DNA of 64,000 bases, from positions 2,805,001 to 2,869,000 of the forward strand of contig NC_085922.1 of NCBI RefSeq assembly GCF_035222485.1. The letters are read 5' to 3'. The stretch is from Podospora pseudoanserina (lineage: Eukaryota > Ascomycota > Sordariomycetes > Sordariales > Podosporaceae). Position 1 is the stretch's first letter; every line of letters begins with the position of its first letter. The notes beneath the pieces were generated by a model. The model saw only the letters and a list, made by a program, of their open reading frames with translations, was not told the DNA's origin and did not search any database. Made by a program: the position numbers and the translations under genes. Below are positions 12,201-23,910 of the stretch, in pieces.

Positions 12201-13007
12201 TTCACAACGGCGGTCTCTCCCCTCTTCTTCTCCGCCGCCCACTCGTTGGCACGCCCTTGCTTGATGAGGTCCTTGGCCCAAAGGAAAATTCCCGAGCTGA
12301 TGACAGCCGCCAACGGGACCAGACCCCAAAGCGAGCCACCAAACATTTTGCCAATGAGCACGATGCCGAAGAAGACGGCGGCGCAGAGGACATTGGCGCG
12401 GGCTTCGATGCTCTCAAACATTCCCTCGAAGCTGATGCTCGGGGTCGGGTGGAAGAGCACGTTGGTCGCCTCGCCGTGGATGGGCACGTCTGAGGTGGCG
12501 CCCTTGTGGACGGGGTCCGGGGGGGCGGTTTCATCTTGGGCTTTTCGGTATTCCTCGCCGGACTGGTCCGGTGATGTGGCCAAGGTTGTGGGTTTGTTCA
12601 GATTCGCGTTGGGGACGGTTAACTGGCGGATTTTGTGTGTCAGCACGGCCTCCATCTGTGTACCACCATGATGAAAAAGGGAAACTAACCTTGGGCTCGG
12701 CAGCGTTCTTGACATGGTCGGAGGTGATGTCTACTACTTCGACTTCGTTTCCCGTTACGGGGTCGGTCACGGTACGCCTGTTTTTGCCGGCGCTGTGGGT
12801 GGGTACGTGATCTTGAACGTCGCCGCCGTTGGCTTGGGGCTGCACGGGTCCATGGCGGAGGCGGTGCTCGCGCTCTTCGACCTTTTTGTCTCGGTTCTTC
12901 TTGTCTCGGTCGAGGCTTTCGGCGAACTGCTTGATGTTTGGGATGCGATTGGTGCCGGAGTAGTGCTGGCCCGTTACCGGGTATTGGTGGGCTTGGTAGT
13001 TGCTCAT
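9201..13007 (-). CDS. Tricalbin-like protein: two membrane segments, SMP domain, C2 domains (3 exons)
   Basis: Exons 13007-12690, 12622-9382 and 9316-9201 give 1224 residues. Tricalbin/extended-synaptotagmin proteins tether endoplasmic reticulum to plasma membrane and move lipids through their SMP domain. A charged N-terminus (to ~180) precedes two hydrophobic segments near 183-222 that can form a membrane hairpin. The SMP-like region follows (~250-485), then a C2 domain (~495-615, with GSDPYICVSFSKFGKPQY and ELWDSDRGSADDVVGK) and a second C2-like domain (~680-815). The C-terminus is basic and Ser-rich. The last intron (9381-9317) is needed: reading through stops after LMQC, whereas splicing gives LMQWKPMRNVQFAKNEA and ends VETEV. 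The first intron ends at CGCCAG (67 nt), with a good CTGAC branch point. Its exact position within fungal C2/SMP families is inferred. Confidence 0.88.
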
Positions 13008-14039
13008 TGTTGCTGGTTATTCATGAATGAATCGTCTATCATTGAACTTGACGTCGACCAATGAATCCTAAAGAGGGTGCAGGTTGTACCCTTGGAGAAA
13101 GGCAACGGCAGCAGCTGTAGGTGGGAGTAACCTACTGCATGAAACGTTGAAGGGTGGGTGGGAGGGGAAGTGGAAAGGTAGGTAAGGAGGACAGGTAGGT
13201 AGGTAGGTATTAAATTGCTATGTAATGTAAATGGGCGTTCAGCCTCAACGAGAGAGAGAGAGAGCGACTATTATATCATAGGCAGCTCCCCCTCCCGGCC
13301 ACACCAGTTCAGGTTTCTCAGGCGAGTACGAGAGTTTCAGATGACAACAAAGCTTCGGGAAGGGGGAAGCTCCTCCTGCTCTTATTACGTAGCACGAGAA
13401 ATATGTGACAGCCCTACACCACCGGAAAGAGCTTTGAAACAAGACAATCAGTGAACAGGCAAGGATGAGAGGTAGGTATCCTGGTTGGTGGATCATGGAG
13501 GGAAAGGAGATGAATGGATGGGTTTTGGGGGGGATGGAGATGTATGACGTCTGTGGTTGTGGTTGGTTTGGGTTGGGTGATGTCATGGGGCCCCACTTTT
13601 AACGTGTGAGTATGTAAGTGGGAGGGAGTAAAGGCTCATGCTATAGAAACACGCAGCTTGGGAAGTTGTGGGGAATGGAAAAAGATGGGACGGGGATCTG
13701 TGTTACCGATCTTTTGGAGGGGAAGGGTGGTGGGATCTGATCGGGGGGGTGTCAACCGAGATCACGATATACTGAAGGGGGTTGAGGATCATCTCGACGT
13801 GTATTTTCAGGATAACTCAAATGGAGAGAGAACAGTGTGGTATTGATGCAAATTTGTATTTCATTTTAGATTTCCTCTCCTCTCGGGAGATTTTGTAACA
13901 CATGATTATTTGGTATCCAATTCCCATCATATCCATCATGTTCATGTCCATCATATACATATTCCCAGCCCTTCCCAATCCAATCCATCTCTTCCCAATC
14001 CTGATGCCAGAGACCCCCAAAAAAAAATCAACCTCTCAC
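13008..14039. other. Spacer: promoter of tricalbin-like gene, 3' side of poly-Q protein gene
   Basis: The stretch contains AGGTAGGT-type repeats around 13173-13209 and a GA tract at 13248-13265, close to the tricalbin-like start. Nothing coding is evident. Confidence 0.5.
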
Positions 14040-14576
14040 CTAGGCAATCAACCCCCCCTCAGCCACCCTCCACGGCGCACCCACCGGCCTAGCAGTCATA
14101 GTCGGGGTCCCCTCCTCCATCTCCACATCCTCCCCCCTCACCATGACTCTCCCCTTCCCTTGGTAGGTATAATGATTGTTTTCCTCCTGCTCCTCCACAG
14201 AAGTAAAAGAACTACTATCGCTCATCTCCACATCCTGTCCATTCCCGCCCCCAGCCGAGCTGATCGATCCTCTCAAACTCGAAGAATACCCGATTGTATG
14301 CTCAAACACGCTGTCTTGGGTGGACGAGGCGATGGATTCCACGCTGGGAGTGGGGGGCTCGATCGCCATTGCAGAGGATAGTTGATGATGAGCAGTTGTT
14401 TGGATGGAGAGGTAGGGTTGTTGTTGTTGCTGGTTAGGCATGGAAATATCCGCGTCGGAGGAATACCCCGAGTACCCTGATGAGTTGGACCAAGAACCCG
14501 GGCTTGAATGTGGGATGGGCAGCAATGAAGAAGGGATGGGGGTTGGCTCCCTCTCCTCTCGGGTCTGTTGTTGCTC

Positions 14577-14610
<34 letters not shown>

Positions 14611-15941
14611 GTGATAGCAGGAGGAGCAACCGCCATCCCCATTCTGTTCGTGCCGACTGTTGATTTTGTTTGTCTACTCCTTGGTCTTGGAGCCGGGAGC
14701 GCAATCACAGGGACGGTAGTCGAGGCAGCCAGGGGGTGCTTTTTCCCTGCTGTTGGGATCGCCAGCGTTGGTACCGCTGTTGCTGGGGTGGTTGATGAAG
14801 AAGAAGGGAGACTCTCCTCCCCGTCTTCGTCCTGTCCAATCGTCCAGACCCACCTCCTCTTCTTCTCCCTCCTTTTCCCGCCCTTTTTCCTGATGCCGCC
14901 TGTGGAAGTAGGCGACAAAGCTGACGAGGAGGAAGTAGTGGGTGTGCTGGCCCTCATGTCGGCCATGCGACGTCGCATTTCCTCAAACGGACCCGGTGTT
15001 TGCCCCCCGTCGCGGGTCAGGTTGGAGTAAGCCATGGTTTGGTCCAAGACTGTGGAGTTACTGTCAAGGTCGCCTTCGTCAGAGGTGACGGAGGGGCTGA
15101 CGGGGGTGGTGTCGTCGTCGGCTACTAGGAGATCAATATGTGATCGGGTGTATTTGTGGGTTGTTATCGTTTGTTCCAGGGGTGAGTTATACGCCACGCG
15201 CCTGGCGGCTCTTTCTTGGAGGCGGAGGGAGGTCCGCCTGGGGGAAATGTTCTGCCCTGTGGAGGGGGACAGGTTGGTGGTCAATGGTGGCAAGGGGGAG
15301 TTGCGGAGGATGGACCGTAGAGACCGGGGGTGGGTGTAGGGGAGCTTGGGGGTCATGTTGGCTGGCAAGGTGTTGGTTCTTCTTTTGAGGGATTGTGATG
15401 GCAATGATGGAGCTGGAGCGGTGCTCTCTTGTTGAGACTGATTTTGATGCCGTGATGGGAGACCAGGCTTATTAGTGCTGTCAAAGGTAAAGACACGAGC
15501 GTTTGCGTCTTGGGCTTGGGCGGATAATGGGGGGGTGGCGGTCATGGCGCTGGGGAATTGGACCTCGCGGCTGATGGCGATGGCGGGGGATAGTGGCTGC
15601 GCAGTGAGAGGTGTGTCGAGATATGGACCTAAATAGGGGGTGTGCCTGGCTTTGGCGGTTGCTGCCGTTGCTGTTGCTGGCGCGGCATCTTGGGTTTGGG
15701 TTTGGAGCCGCAGTATTGGCCTACCGCTCAGCAGAGCCGTTGGCGGGTTTTCTTGAATCGGCGTTGAGCGGTCGACAGCGGTAGCGTAGACGTTTGACAG
15801 TGTGTTGAAGGCCGTGGGCGATTTCATGTCTACCGCTGCCGCCACCCTCCTCGATGTCCGTACACTGGGGCCATTGGCGATGGCTGTGATTTGAAGAGAG
15901 AGGCGTGGTCTCTTTGGTGGGCTCTGTGGTGATGTCGCCAT
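14040..15941 (-). CDS. Intrinsically disordered Ser/Pro/Gln-rich protein with poly-Q tract
   Basis: One uninterrupted frame gives 633 residues. I do not recognise the family. The chain is rich in Ser, Thr, Pro and Gln from end to end, with no signal peptide or membrane segment. Features include a basic patch (KRPRLSL) at the start, the segment PRSLRSILRNSPLPPL, a basic cluster GGKRREKKRRWVWTIGQDED near the middle that looks like the most conserved part, and a run of 11 Gln followed by E and QQQ. The C-terminal third is acidic and Ser-rich (VEMSDSSSF). Basic clusters plus disorder suggest a nuclear regulatory protein; this is inference only. The gene is head-to-head with the Pol iota gene about 1.4 kb away. 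Confidence 0.78.
14565..14611 (-). repeat. CAA/CAG trinucleotide tract encoding poly-Gln
   Basis: On the minus strand this is a run of CAA codons with one GAG/CAA interruption, coding 11 Gln, Glu and three Gln in the disordered protein. It is likely length-polymorphic between strains. Confidence 0.9.
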
Positions 15942-17387
15942 CTTTCCTTCCTCTAGACAATCCCGAATTCCAAGCCAGCTGGAAAAGGGACGGCAGATCT
16001 GATATCAAAGCGCACACGGTAGTTGTGTGGGTGAGCCAGAGATCCGGTATCTCAGTCGCGGACGGGAGATGGGCGGCTATATAGTATAGAGTACACTAAA
16101 CAGTCATCGAGAGCGAGAGAGAGAGAGAGAGAGAGAGAGGGTGGGGGTAGCAAGGGGGGAAGCGCCAGACCGGGGGTGTTCGGGACTAATGCGCATGCGG
16201 CATTAGGGCACAAGTATAGACGCGATCAACTCCTCTTCTCTGGCCGTGTGTGTCCCTCAACCTGGGCTGCTAGTGGTTGGCACACCAGATGCATATTGCA
16301 GGCGCAAGCGCCCAACGACCCAATCAGAGCGGCCGACACCGCATGCAGAGCGCATGCAGGCCAAGTCACATCGCGTCTATTCAAGAACCATGATTCTCAC
16401 TCTCTGTCTCTCTTTCTCTTTTTCTCCTCTCTTTTTAGAAGCGTCCCCCTGGGGATACGGTGAGTCCTGATTCTTGTTGTTAGTTAGCCATTCCTTCAGG
16501 ATCCCACCGCCTCGTACACTACTCTTCTAGAATGTTTTCCCCGTCATCACAGCCCCAAAGATGTTTGCCTATTGAAATTAGTACCAATCCTTTCCAAGGC
16601 GAGGCTTGGGCTGTCCTCCGTCCGTCTATCCCCCAAATAATCACCAGGGTCTCCCGCATTATGACCGGGCGGGCCATCGGATCTCGTGCTGGGCTGGGCT
16701 GGGCTGGCTGCCCTTCTCCAGACCGACTGCGTAAAGTGGTGTGTACCGGAGTAAAGTACGTAAGCATGGAGGTACCGTACAACGAAATCTGTCAGCCAGC
16801 TGTGTCACACAGATCTAGACGAGAAAGAACCAAGTTTGACGCCGTCCACGTGCTATGCCCAAAATAAACCCTTTCCCCCCTCCAACGCACTCAATTTGAT
16901 CTTCCGAGCCGGGCCCTTGCCAACTGAGGCGAACGGGACGCCCGGCTGGATTCGGTTTCTGCAAAACAAAAAAAAAAAAAAAAGAATGTTTCTAAAAGTC
17001 GGTCGGATAGCAAACATTCCGTTCCCTTTTGTCCAGGATTCTTCTTTTTCCTTCAGATCCTTTAAAAGAAGCTTTAAGCTCTTGCGCTTTTTGTGGAGCC
17101 GATTCCCCACCTTCCGTCTGAGCGGTGTCCGCCTGTTCTCCAGATTCCAGGTGTGCACGGACGTGTTGGGGTGGACAGCAGGGCAAGCCCAGTACTGAAG
17201 AGGGAAAGCGCGGGGGATTAAAATAGAACGACCCCAGAAGCTGAGCTACACTACGCTAGCCATCCTGTCCCAGCATGTCGGTTTAGGGAATATTGAAACT
17301 ACCAAGACGATAAACCCCTCGATTGATTATCCTCGAGGATGACGAAAATGTAAACAAAACGAAACAGAAAGAAACAACACACACATC
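15942..17387. promoter_or_regulatory. Divergent intergenic region between poly-Q protein and Pol iota genes
   Basis: Both flanking genes start outward from this 1.45-kb stretch, so it must hold two promoters. It contains a GA tract (16109-16139), a GGGCT tandem run (about 16689-16711) and a 16-nt A run (16968-16983). I found no coding exon with family resemblance. Confidence 0.55.
16109..16139. repeat. (GA)n microsatellite
   Basis: A run of GA dinucleotides with one GC interruption, about 170 bp upstream of the poly-Q protein start. Such tracts often occur in fungal promoters and leaders. Confidence 0.85.
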
Positions 17388-19413
17388 ATGGACATGGACA
17401 TGGACAACCTGGACTCCAAGAGGAAGGCGCCACGCCGAAAAGGAGACGACCGGGTCATCCTGCATTTTGTAAGTGGCCATTTCATTCTCCGTCCCCTACA
17501 GTGCTGTCTTTTCTCGTCCTTCCCGTTTTGGTGGATGTCTAACCTTACCTCTATATCAAAATGGTTACCTTTTCCGGAACCTCAGCTAACACCTTCACCC
17601 GCACCCTATCCAGGATCTAGATTGCTTCTACGCACAGGCATGTAAATTTCTGAAATCCTCTTATTATTCAATATCCTACCGCGTCGTCATACATAATAAT
17701 AGACATGTAACCTTGCTCACATTTCATTCCGATCCGTCCCCTTTGCTTATTCTTGAACCAGCCCATTAACACAGTGTGCAAAAAACACAGTGCATTGAAA
17801 ACGCCAACCCCCACCTCAAGTCTGTACCCCTCGGCATCAAGCAAAAGTCCATCCTTGCCACGTGCAACTACGTCGCGAGAAAGCACGGGGTGAAGAAGCT
17901 GATGGGGATCCAGGAGGCCAAGAGGCTGTGTCCCGACCTTGTCCTGGCAGACGGGGAGGACCTGTCACCCTTCAGGGATGTCTCCAAGCAGATTTACTCC
18001 CTGCTAAAGTCCTATTCTTGGAACGGGAGGGTGGAGAGGTTGGGGTTGGATGAGGCTTTCTTGGATGTGACTGATGTCGTGGCTTACAACCTGGGGTTGG
18101 TGAATCATCACTGCTTGGAGGAGTCGTGGTTTTGTCTGTCGAGGGAGGATCCGGAAAGGGGGTTTGCGTTTGATGCCCGGGAGGTGAAGGGGTGTGTCTG
18201 GCCTCCAGATTTTGTTTCTGACCGCGAAAATGAGGGCACGGATAGCTTGAGGCTGAGGCTCCTCTTCGGCAGCCACCTCGCCTTTTACCTCCGCCAGCAG
18301 ATAGAAGGTCTGGGGTATACTTCTGCTTGTGGCATATCCACCAACAAGCTCCTCGCCAAGCTAGCTGGCGATAGAAACAAGCCACGCAACCAGACCACCC
18401 TCCTCTCCTCCCACAGTCCCGTCCCATTCCTCGACCCATTACCTCTTCGGAAAATCCCCGGCATTGGCAGCAAAACCATCACCGCCATGAAAAGCTTACT
18501 CAAAACCGACGACGACGACGACGACCTGACCGTTCACAACGCCCGAACCAACCCGGCCGTCTCCCCTTTCGCTCTTGAACGGCTGTTGGCCGGTAGCGGT
18601 GGTGGTGGGGAGAAGGGTATAGGCCAGAAAGTCTGGCTTTTGCTCCACGGGATTGACGGTTCAGAGGTCAAGCCGGCAAGGGATGTGCCGAGGCAGATAG
18701 GCATTGAGGATACCTATCGCGGTTTGACGCAGCTGTCGCAGGTCAGGACGGGTTTGGTTCAGATTACTACCTCTCTGCTGCGGCGGATGCATGTTGATTT
18801 GTTGGATGATGTTGATGCGGTCACTCCACCTATATCGCCAGTACCAACTAGTGTGGGAAAGGGGAGGTGGCTGGCACAGCCAAAGACGCTGAGGTTGACA
18901 ACCCGACCGTATCATCCGCCGTCGGAGTGGGATAAGTTTGAGTATAACCACGGTCGGGTATCCAAATCGGCTGTGCTGCCTAGGTTCGTTTTTGATCTCA
19001 ACATTGAGCCAGAAAGTATTGCGGAGAGGTTGGTTGAGGGGACGTTGATGCCGTTGTTTCACAGTTTGAATCCGGACAAGAGTAAACTCTGCATCGGGCT
19101 GCTCAACGTATGTGTCACCAACATGGATAGGGCGAAGGAAAGCAGCCGGGGAGGGGATATCATGGCTGCATTTCAGAGGCAGAGGGAGGTGGAGGAGATT
19201 AGGGGCGTTGCTTTTGCTGATGAACCCCCAGATGGGGAGGAAAAGGCCGAAGATACCAGTGACGACACCGAGGTGGAATGGGTCGAGGAGGAAGATGAGC
19301 AGGATGGCGTGAGGTGCCGGCTTTGTGGCTGTGTCATTCCGGTTTTTGCGGTGGAGGCTCATGGGCGGTGGCATGAGCTGGATGAGGGTTGGGTTGAGCC
19401 GCAGGGTGGGTAA
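17388..19413 (+). CDS. Y-family DNA polymerase iota homologue (3 exons)
   Basis: Exons 17388-17468, 17614-17637 and 17791-19413 give 575 residues. Y-family polymerases copy past damaged bases in the nucleus with low fidelity. Metal-binding motifs are intact: DLDCFYAQ in exon 2 and RLGLDEAFLDVTD in exon 3. The segment LKSVPLGIKQKSILATCNYVARKHGVKKLM resembles Pol iota more than Pol eta or kappa. A helix-hairpin-helix region (LRKIPGIGSKT) and a little-finger domain (LRLTTRPY) follow. Near the C-terminus a CRLCGC...HGRWH zinc-finger-like motif resembles a ubiquitin-binding UBZ finger. The middle exon is only 24 nt and encodes exactly DLDCFYAQ. The second intron (17638-17790) has a GC donor. The N-terminus starts with a repeated Met-Asp. 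Iota versus another DinB-type assignment is judged by eye. Confidence 0.88.
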
Positions 19414-19867
19414 AGGTAAAAACAGAGTAGATCTACATTGTAGGGGTATATACTATGGCTCTGCCAATTTTTATGGGCAAGCGGTGAGGTCGGTGAGGCG
19501 AGGATGAGAATAGAATTGTTGGGGTAAGGGCATTGCGCCGCTGGGTAAGGGGTGGCGTATCTTGGGATATATTCGCTCCGCTCTTACGACTATGAAATGG
19601 GTCAAGAACTAGGGTTCAGTTCAACCGTGCCATGCCTCTACCCTTGAATAACCATGGCACCATGATGGTGTGGGTGTGGATGCCCAGCCCACAGCTCCCT
19701 TTACTTGTCAAGAGTAATATATTGCTATGACCAGTCTTGAACATAGGTATCCTGTCGTACACACTTAGGTATCGTCTATCTTATGCCACGCCACTTCTCG
19801 CCCTCACCAGACAGTAATCATACACATTACCTTTTTTGTGCCCCCCCCCTCCCCTAATTTACACACC
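19414..19867. other. Convergent spacer between Pol iota and TMEM135-like genes
   Basis: Two genes converge on this 454-bp stretch, so it should contain both 3' untranslated regions. The right end is very C-rich on the plus strand. No gene is seen. Confidence 0.5.
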
Positions 19868-21672
19868 TCAGTGATTCAACACCCCAGCCAACAACCCCCC
19901 CAGAACTCCCCTCACCCTCCCCCGATCCTCCAGCACACAAGTAAAAACAACCCCCGTGCTCCCCGCAAACACCACCCGCTCCATCCACTCCTTTGTTTTT
20001 TCGTACTTCCTCGGCAGCAATGTAGCCATCGCCCTCGGAGCAACAAACAACCCCCCATCCTTCCTCCTCCCCACCTTCTCAATCAAAATGCTCCACCCGC
20101 AAAGCACACACCCCGTGCCCACACAAATCCCCCCATCAATCATATTCCTTTCCTTAATCCCCTTCCCTATAATATGCGGCCCGATCCTCGTCCGGGCTAA
20201 GCACACCCCATAATAAAAAAGTGTGATAAACGTCCCCAAAAAGGTCGACGTCCTAGCAGCTGACAGAACCGCCCGTCTAAACGCCTTTTTGCTTGGGTTC
20301 CTCAAGGCGAGAAGCAGGGACAGCGGCAAGTAAGTCGTCATAGCCCACTTGAACGACCTGACAAAGCGGGAGAGGGCATGGTATTCACAGCTCGGTCCAC
20401 AGCCCATGTGAACAATCTCACATGGAAAAGGGATCGACTTGGCCGGATCACCCCACACTTCTGGCAGGTTGTAGTCTTTACACATCGACCCGAGCAACTC
20501 CGCTTGCCCCGTCTCCTCACCGTAGCGGAGGGTGCCGTCGTGGCAACGCTTCAGGGCTTGGATCAGGCGGCTGTCTACGGCGGCGGCGGAGTCGATCCAT
20601 TTGTTGTAGGCGCGGGGGAGGGAGGAGGGGTAGTAGAACCAGGACCACATTACCATTCCGGAAGAAAGGGCAAAGATGGCTGGGTCGGTGACGGTGGAGA
20701 TGAGAGATTCGAGGCGGGTCCATTTATTGGATGCCTGGCGGCGCTGGCGGTGGAGGTTCCATGCTGTGCCGATTACCACGTCGATGGCGCGGGTGAGGGC
20801 GAAGAGGGTGAGGTCGAGGGTGCGGCCGGCGAGGGGGGTTTGGGTTGTGGTGCCGTCCAGGTTGGTGATGGTGGTGGTGAAGGAGGAGGTGGGTTTGGAT
20901 TGGAGGATGGCGAGGGAGAGGTAGGCTGAGGTGAAGGAGGCGATGAACCTTGCTAGCCTGTGTGTGATGTGTGTAAGTGGAAGTACTACCTATGACGAGA
21001 GCAACGGATAGTGATAAAAGTGAACTTGCCTTCTTTTGGCAATGTCAGGTAGGTTCTTGGCGAGACGGTCAAATGCCGCTTTCAATGGCACCTAATGTGT
21101 TGACACCGGATCATTAGCTACGCTGGTGGTTGTATGAGAGGCTAGTTAGGTCGAGGCAAGGTAACATCTCCGAAATGTCTATGCATGTCTTGGAGAAAAA
21201 GGTGTGGTCACAATTCGAGGTGAGTGCAGGTTGCATATATGTTACACACCTCAAGCAACGTGCTTCCGCCTGCCAGCAGCGCACAGAATGTAGGGAACCT
21301 GTGCCAATCAAAACCCCCCTTGAGTGTGCGTATGAGCGACGCAAGGAATGTGTCGGTTGACTGCTGTTTTGTTGATGTTGATGATGCCTCTTGTTTTGGT
21401 GTGTCGTAGTGTTTCTTGAACAGGCGCGTCAGATGCTGAATTAGCAGCGAGGCAAGTCTCGGTGCTACCGTACTTGCATAGCCCAAGAGGTAAGCCCGCA
21501 CCAGCGGCCGGAGAATAGGGGGAATGCCGGCATCCCATCCTCTTCTATGCTTCCATGGGGGTATGGATTGGATCAGTTGCGCCGCTGAGGATGGTGATGC
21601 CGCAGAAATAAGTGACGGAGACGGAGCTGCAGCGGGCGAAGCCGGCAGAGAGGATTTTGCTGGTGGTGCCAT
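19868..21672 (-). CDS. TMEM135-like integral membrane protein (3 exons)
   Basis: Exons 21672-21250, 21091-21030 and 20957-19868 give 524 residues. The chain resembles fungal integral membrane proteins of the TMEM135/PMP52 group, linked in animals to peroxisomes and mitochondrial dynamics. Several hydrophobic segments are visible (for example around DPAIFALSSGMVMWSWFYYP, TYLPLSLLLALR, TFLGTFITLFYYGVCLA and IDGGICVGTGCVLCGWSIL). Conserved-looking motifs include the Cys-rich MGCGPSCEYHALSRF and the positively charged loops between helices. The N-terminal ~35 residues are Ala/Ser/Pro-rich and likely disordered. The second intron (21029-20958) has a GC donor: only this choice keeps RRLARFIASF in frame. 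The start is the first ATG (MAPPAKSS). Family assignment comes from overall pattern and is moderately sure; exact function is not known. Confidence 0.78.
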
Positions 21673-23910
21673 CCAGACGGCCGGTGTTTGGTGACTTTGG
21701 AAGATGAGATATCCGACACGGTACAGTGACACGCTGACACCGAATATGGCCAGACTCGGTCTTACAACCACAGCGGCGGCAGTTCCAACCAAATGAAGGG
21801 CTCAAAGAACACAAGAAACTCGAGCTGAATAACCCCCCCTCCCAAAAGTGATATTCAATGGCAAGATGTGGTAATACAGAAAGCTATTTTTTTTTTTTTT
21901 TGCACATGAAGAACGTGTTCGAGCGTTGATGTAACGCTGGCAACCCGCCCTGAGGTCGGGCGTGTTCCCGTGAGCCTCGGTCGGTTGGCCGAACCCTACG
22001 AATACCGGTCACCACACGACCCCGCGGACGGACATGGCGGAACAGAGCGGGACGCAAAACGCTGACAACGGACGAGACTGCTCGGAAGGGTCTGTCAAAA
22101 TTATGATTTGGTTCGGGATTCGAGCATCGCCCTGATCCCTGTCGGCAGATCTCGCTGTGAAGGCATGACGCTGACCTGCAGCGCGATCTCGGCCCTGTGA
22201 CCGTTTTGGGGGGGTGGCCTTGATGACAGGATTGAGCGCCCAGACGAGCTAGAGCGATGCTTCTCGAACGTTGCGTCTGAATCTCTGGAAAATAGGACGG
22301 CAGAGATATCAACAAAGTACTGTACACTCTGAAGGATGTGTACGAGGTAATCTCTATCCCAGTTCTTGAAGATGGTTTGCAGAATAAGGTACAAGGGTTG
22401 AATGTGCGGTCAGCGAACCGGTAAAGGCCCGGTTGGAAGGGCTGCCAAGATGCGGAGGAGAACACTTCTGGAAACCATCGAGATCTACACTACTCCGTAC
22501 CGATGTCTGAACTCGATGATAATCAGGCACGAATCCCGGAGCTACCAGCAGGGCGAGATGAGGACGGGCAATGCATTTGCTCAGCTCGGACACCATGCTA
22601 CCCACCCAAGAGGTGAATTTGGCCTTGGGAATGCGACTCCAGTCCGGGTGACCTCTGGTAACTGGTGACTGGTCTGATGGAGCATCTTGTTGTTGTTGTT
22701 GTTCAGAAAATCTGAGAAAACGTTGCTGCCATCCAGCCAAGCCAAGACTCTGGTGGTGAGCGTGAAGAAAAAAGACATGTGATTCTCTGTTTAAAGCATA
22801 TGTTGTTTAATTGCGAATGCAAGTCATGCACGATTCACATAGCAGATGAGACCTTGCCGGAAAAGGGAGCCCCGCAGCGGCCTCACTCCGGAAGGGGCTT
22901 AGCGCCATGAATCAAAGCAAGCGATGCAGCACCCCGCCTGTCTTGGGATTCCCGAGGCTCCTTTTTCAAGATTGAACTCCTGCACTATCTCCTCATCCCA
23001 CGACACCCATCACACACACATTCTTGGTTGGTGGCAGCATCACTTTGCCAACTACTTCCAGGTACTTGGTAAAGGGCTGAACTACTAGGTAACCCCAAAT
23101 CAAATCCATCACACATAAGCACCTCGTCAGGTTTCCTTTTCCCGTCTTCCGTTTCCTGTGTTGAAAGTCTTCTTGTCAGCCTTGTAGTTGATTGCCTGGA
23201 AGTTCTGAATTTATCATCGTTCATTTTCTTTCCTTTCAACAACAGTTATTGTTTGGTTGTCCGTCTTTTACCACTTACTTCTCCCCTTGACCTCGACCTC
23301 GACCTCGACTTCAACCTCGACCTCGACTTCAACCTCGACCTCGACTTCAACCTCGACCTCTCCCCTGATCACCCCCTGTCCAGTCATCCCCGTCAGGACC
23401 CAGCCCGTCGACGGGAACAGAGGGCCACCCCCTGTTCTTTCCCCGCACAACGCTAGCACCAGAGAGGTCTTCTGTGAAACTGGAGAAATACTTCCCTGCA
23501 GCTCTCCGTCTCCCTGTTTGCACGTCCTGAAGAACCCAGCTGGCCCTCTTATTTTTTGCATGTGCCTCTTTCTTTTGGCTCCCCACTCGAACCACCACCA
23601 TCACCACGAGCATTCTACTATCACGGCCGCCATCGGTGTCATCCGCCCATATTTCTAGCTCAACACTGCTACAGTGGTATTGCTATACTGCCTACGACGT
23701 GACGATTGCCCCTTTGCCACGGCTATACGCGAGCGACGTGTCTCGTTTACGTTCCAAGCTCCCAACAGCTAGCTATCCATCATCATCACCTCCACAGCTC
23801 AACGCCACTTCACAACGGTTGATGGCAGCTTGCACCGAGACAGCAGTGCACAATACACAAGCTTCGAGGTCTTGACGCATACCGTCCTTTTTGCCTGACA
23901 GCTGGCGGAT
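21673..23910. promoter_or_regulatory. Divergent region between TMEM135-like and bHLH genes
   Basis: This 2.2-kb stretch separates two outward-facing genes. It holds a 15-nt T run (21887-21901) with a GC-rich block to its right that may be a retroposed fragment, a GTT repeat (about 22689-22704) and an 18-bp minisatellite (23289-23360). The right kilobase is pyrimidine-rich and probably includes a long 5' leader for the bHLH gene. That leader contains a short upstream frame at about 23560-23658 with a His run. No family-supported exon was found. Confidence 0.5.
23289..23360. repeat. 18-bp minisatellite upstream of the bHLH gene
   Basis: The unit CCTCGACCTCGACTTCAA recurs exactly every 18 bp (GACTTCAA at 23307, 23325 and 23343), built on a CTCGAC hexamer. 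About four copies are present, 550 bp before the start codon. Confidence 0.9.

Noticed and set aside
12656-12689. 34-nt intron in the tricalbin-like gene ending at the CACAG before an ATG
   Set aside because: It is shorter than normal fungal introns. The acceptor at 12623 gives a 67-nt intron with a CTGAC branch point and is also in frame.
20378-20929. 183-codon plus-strand frame within the TMEM135-like gene
   Set aside because: Gly/Val/Glu-rich antisense shadow of a GC-rich exon without domain features.
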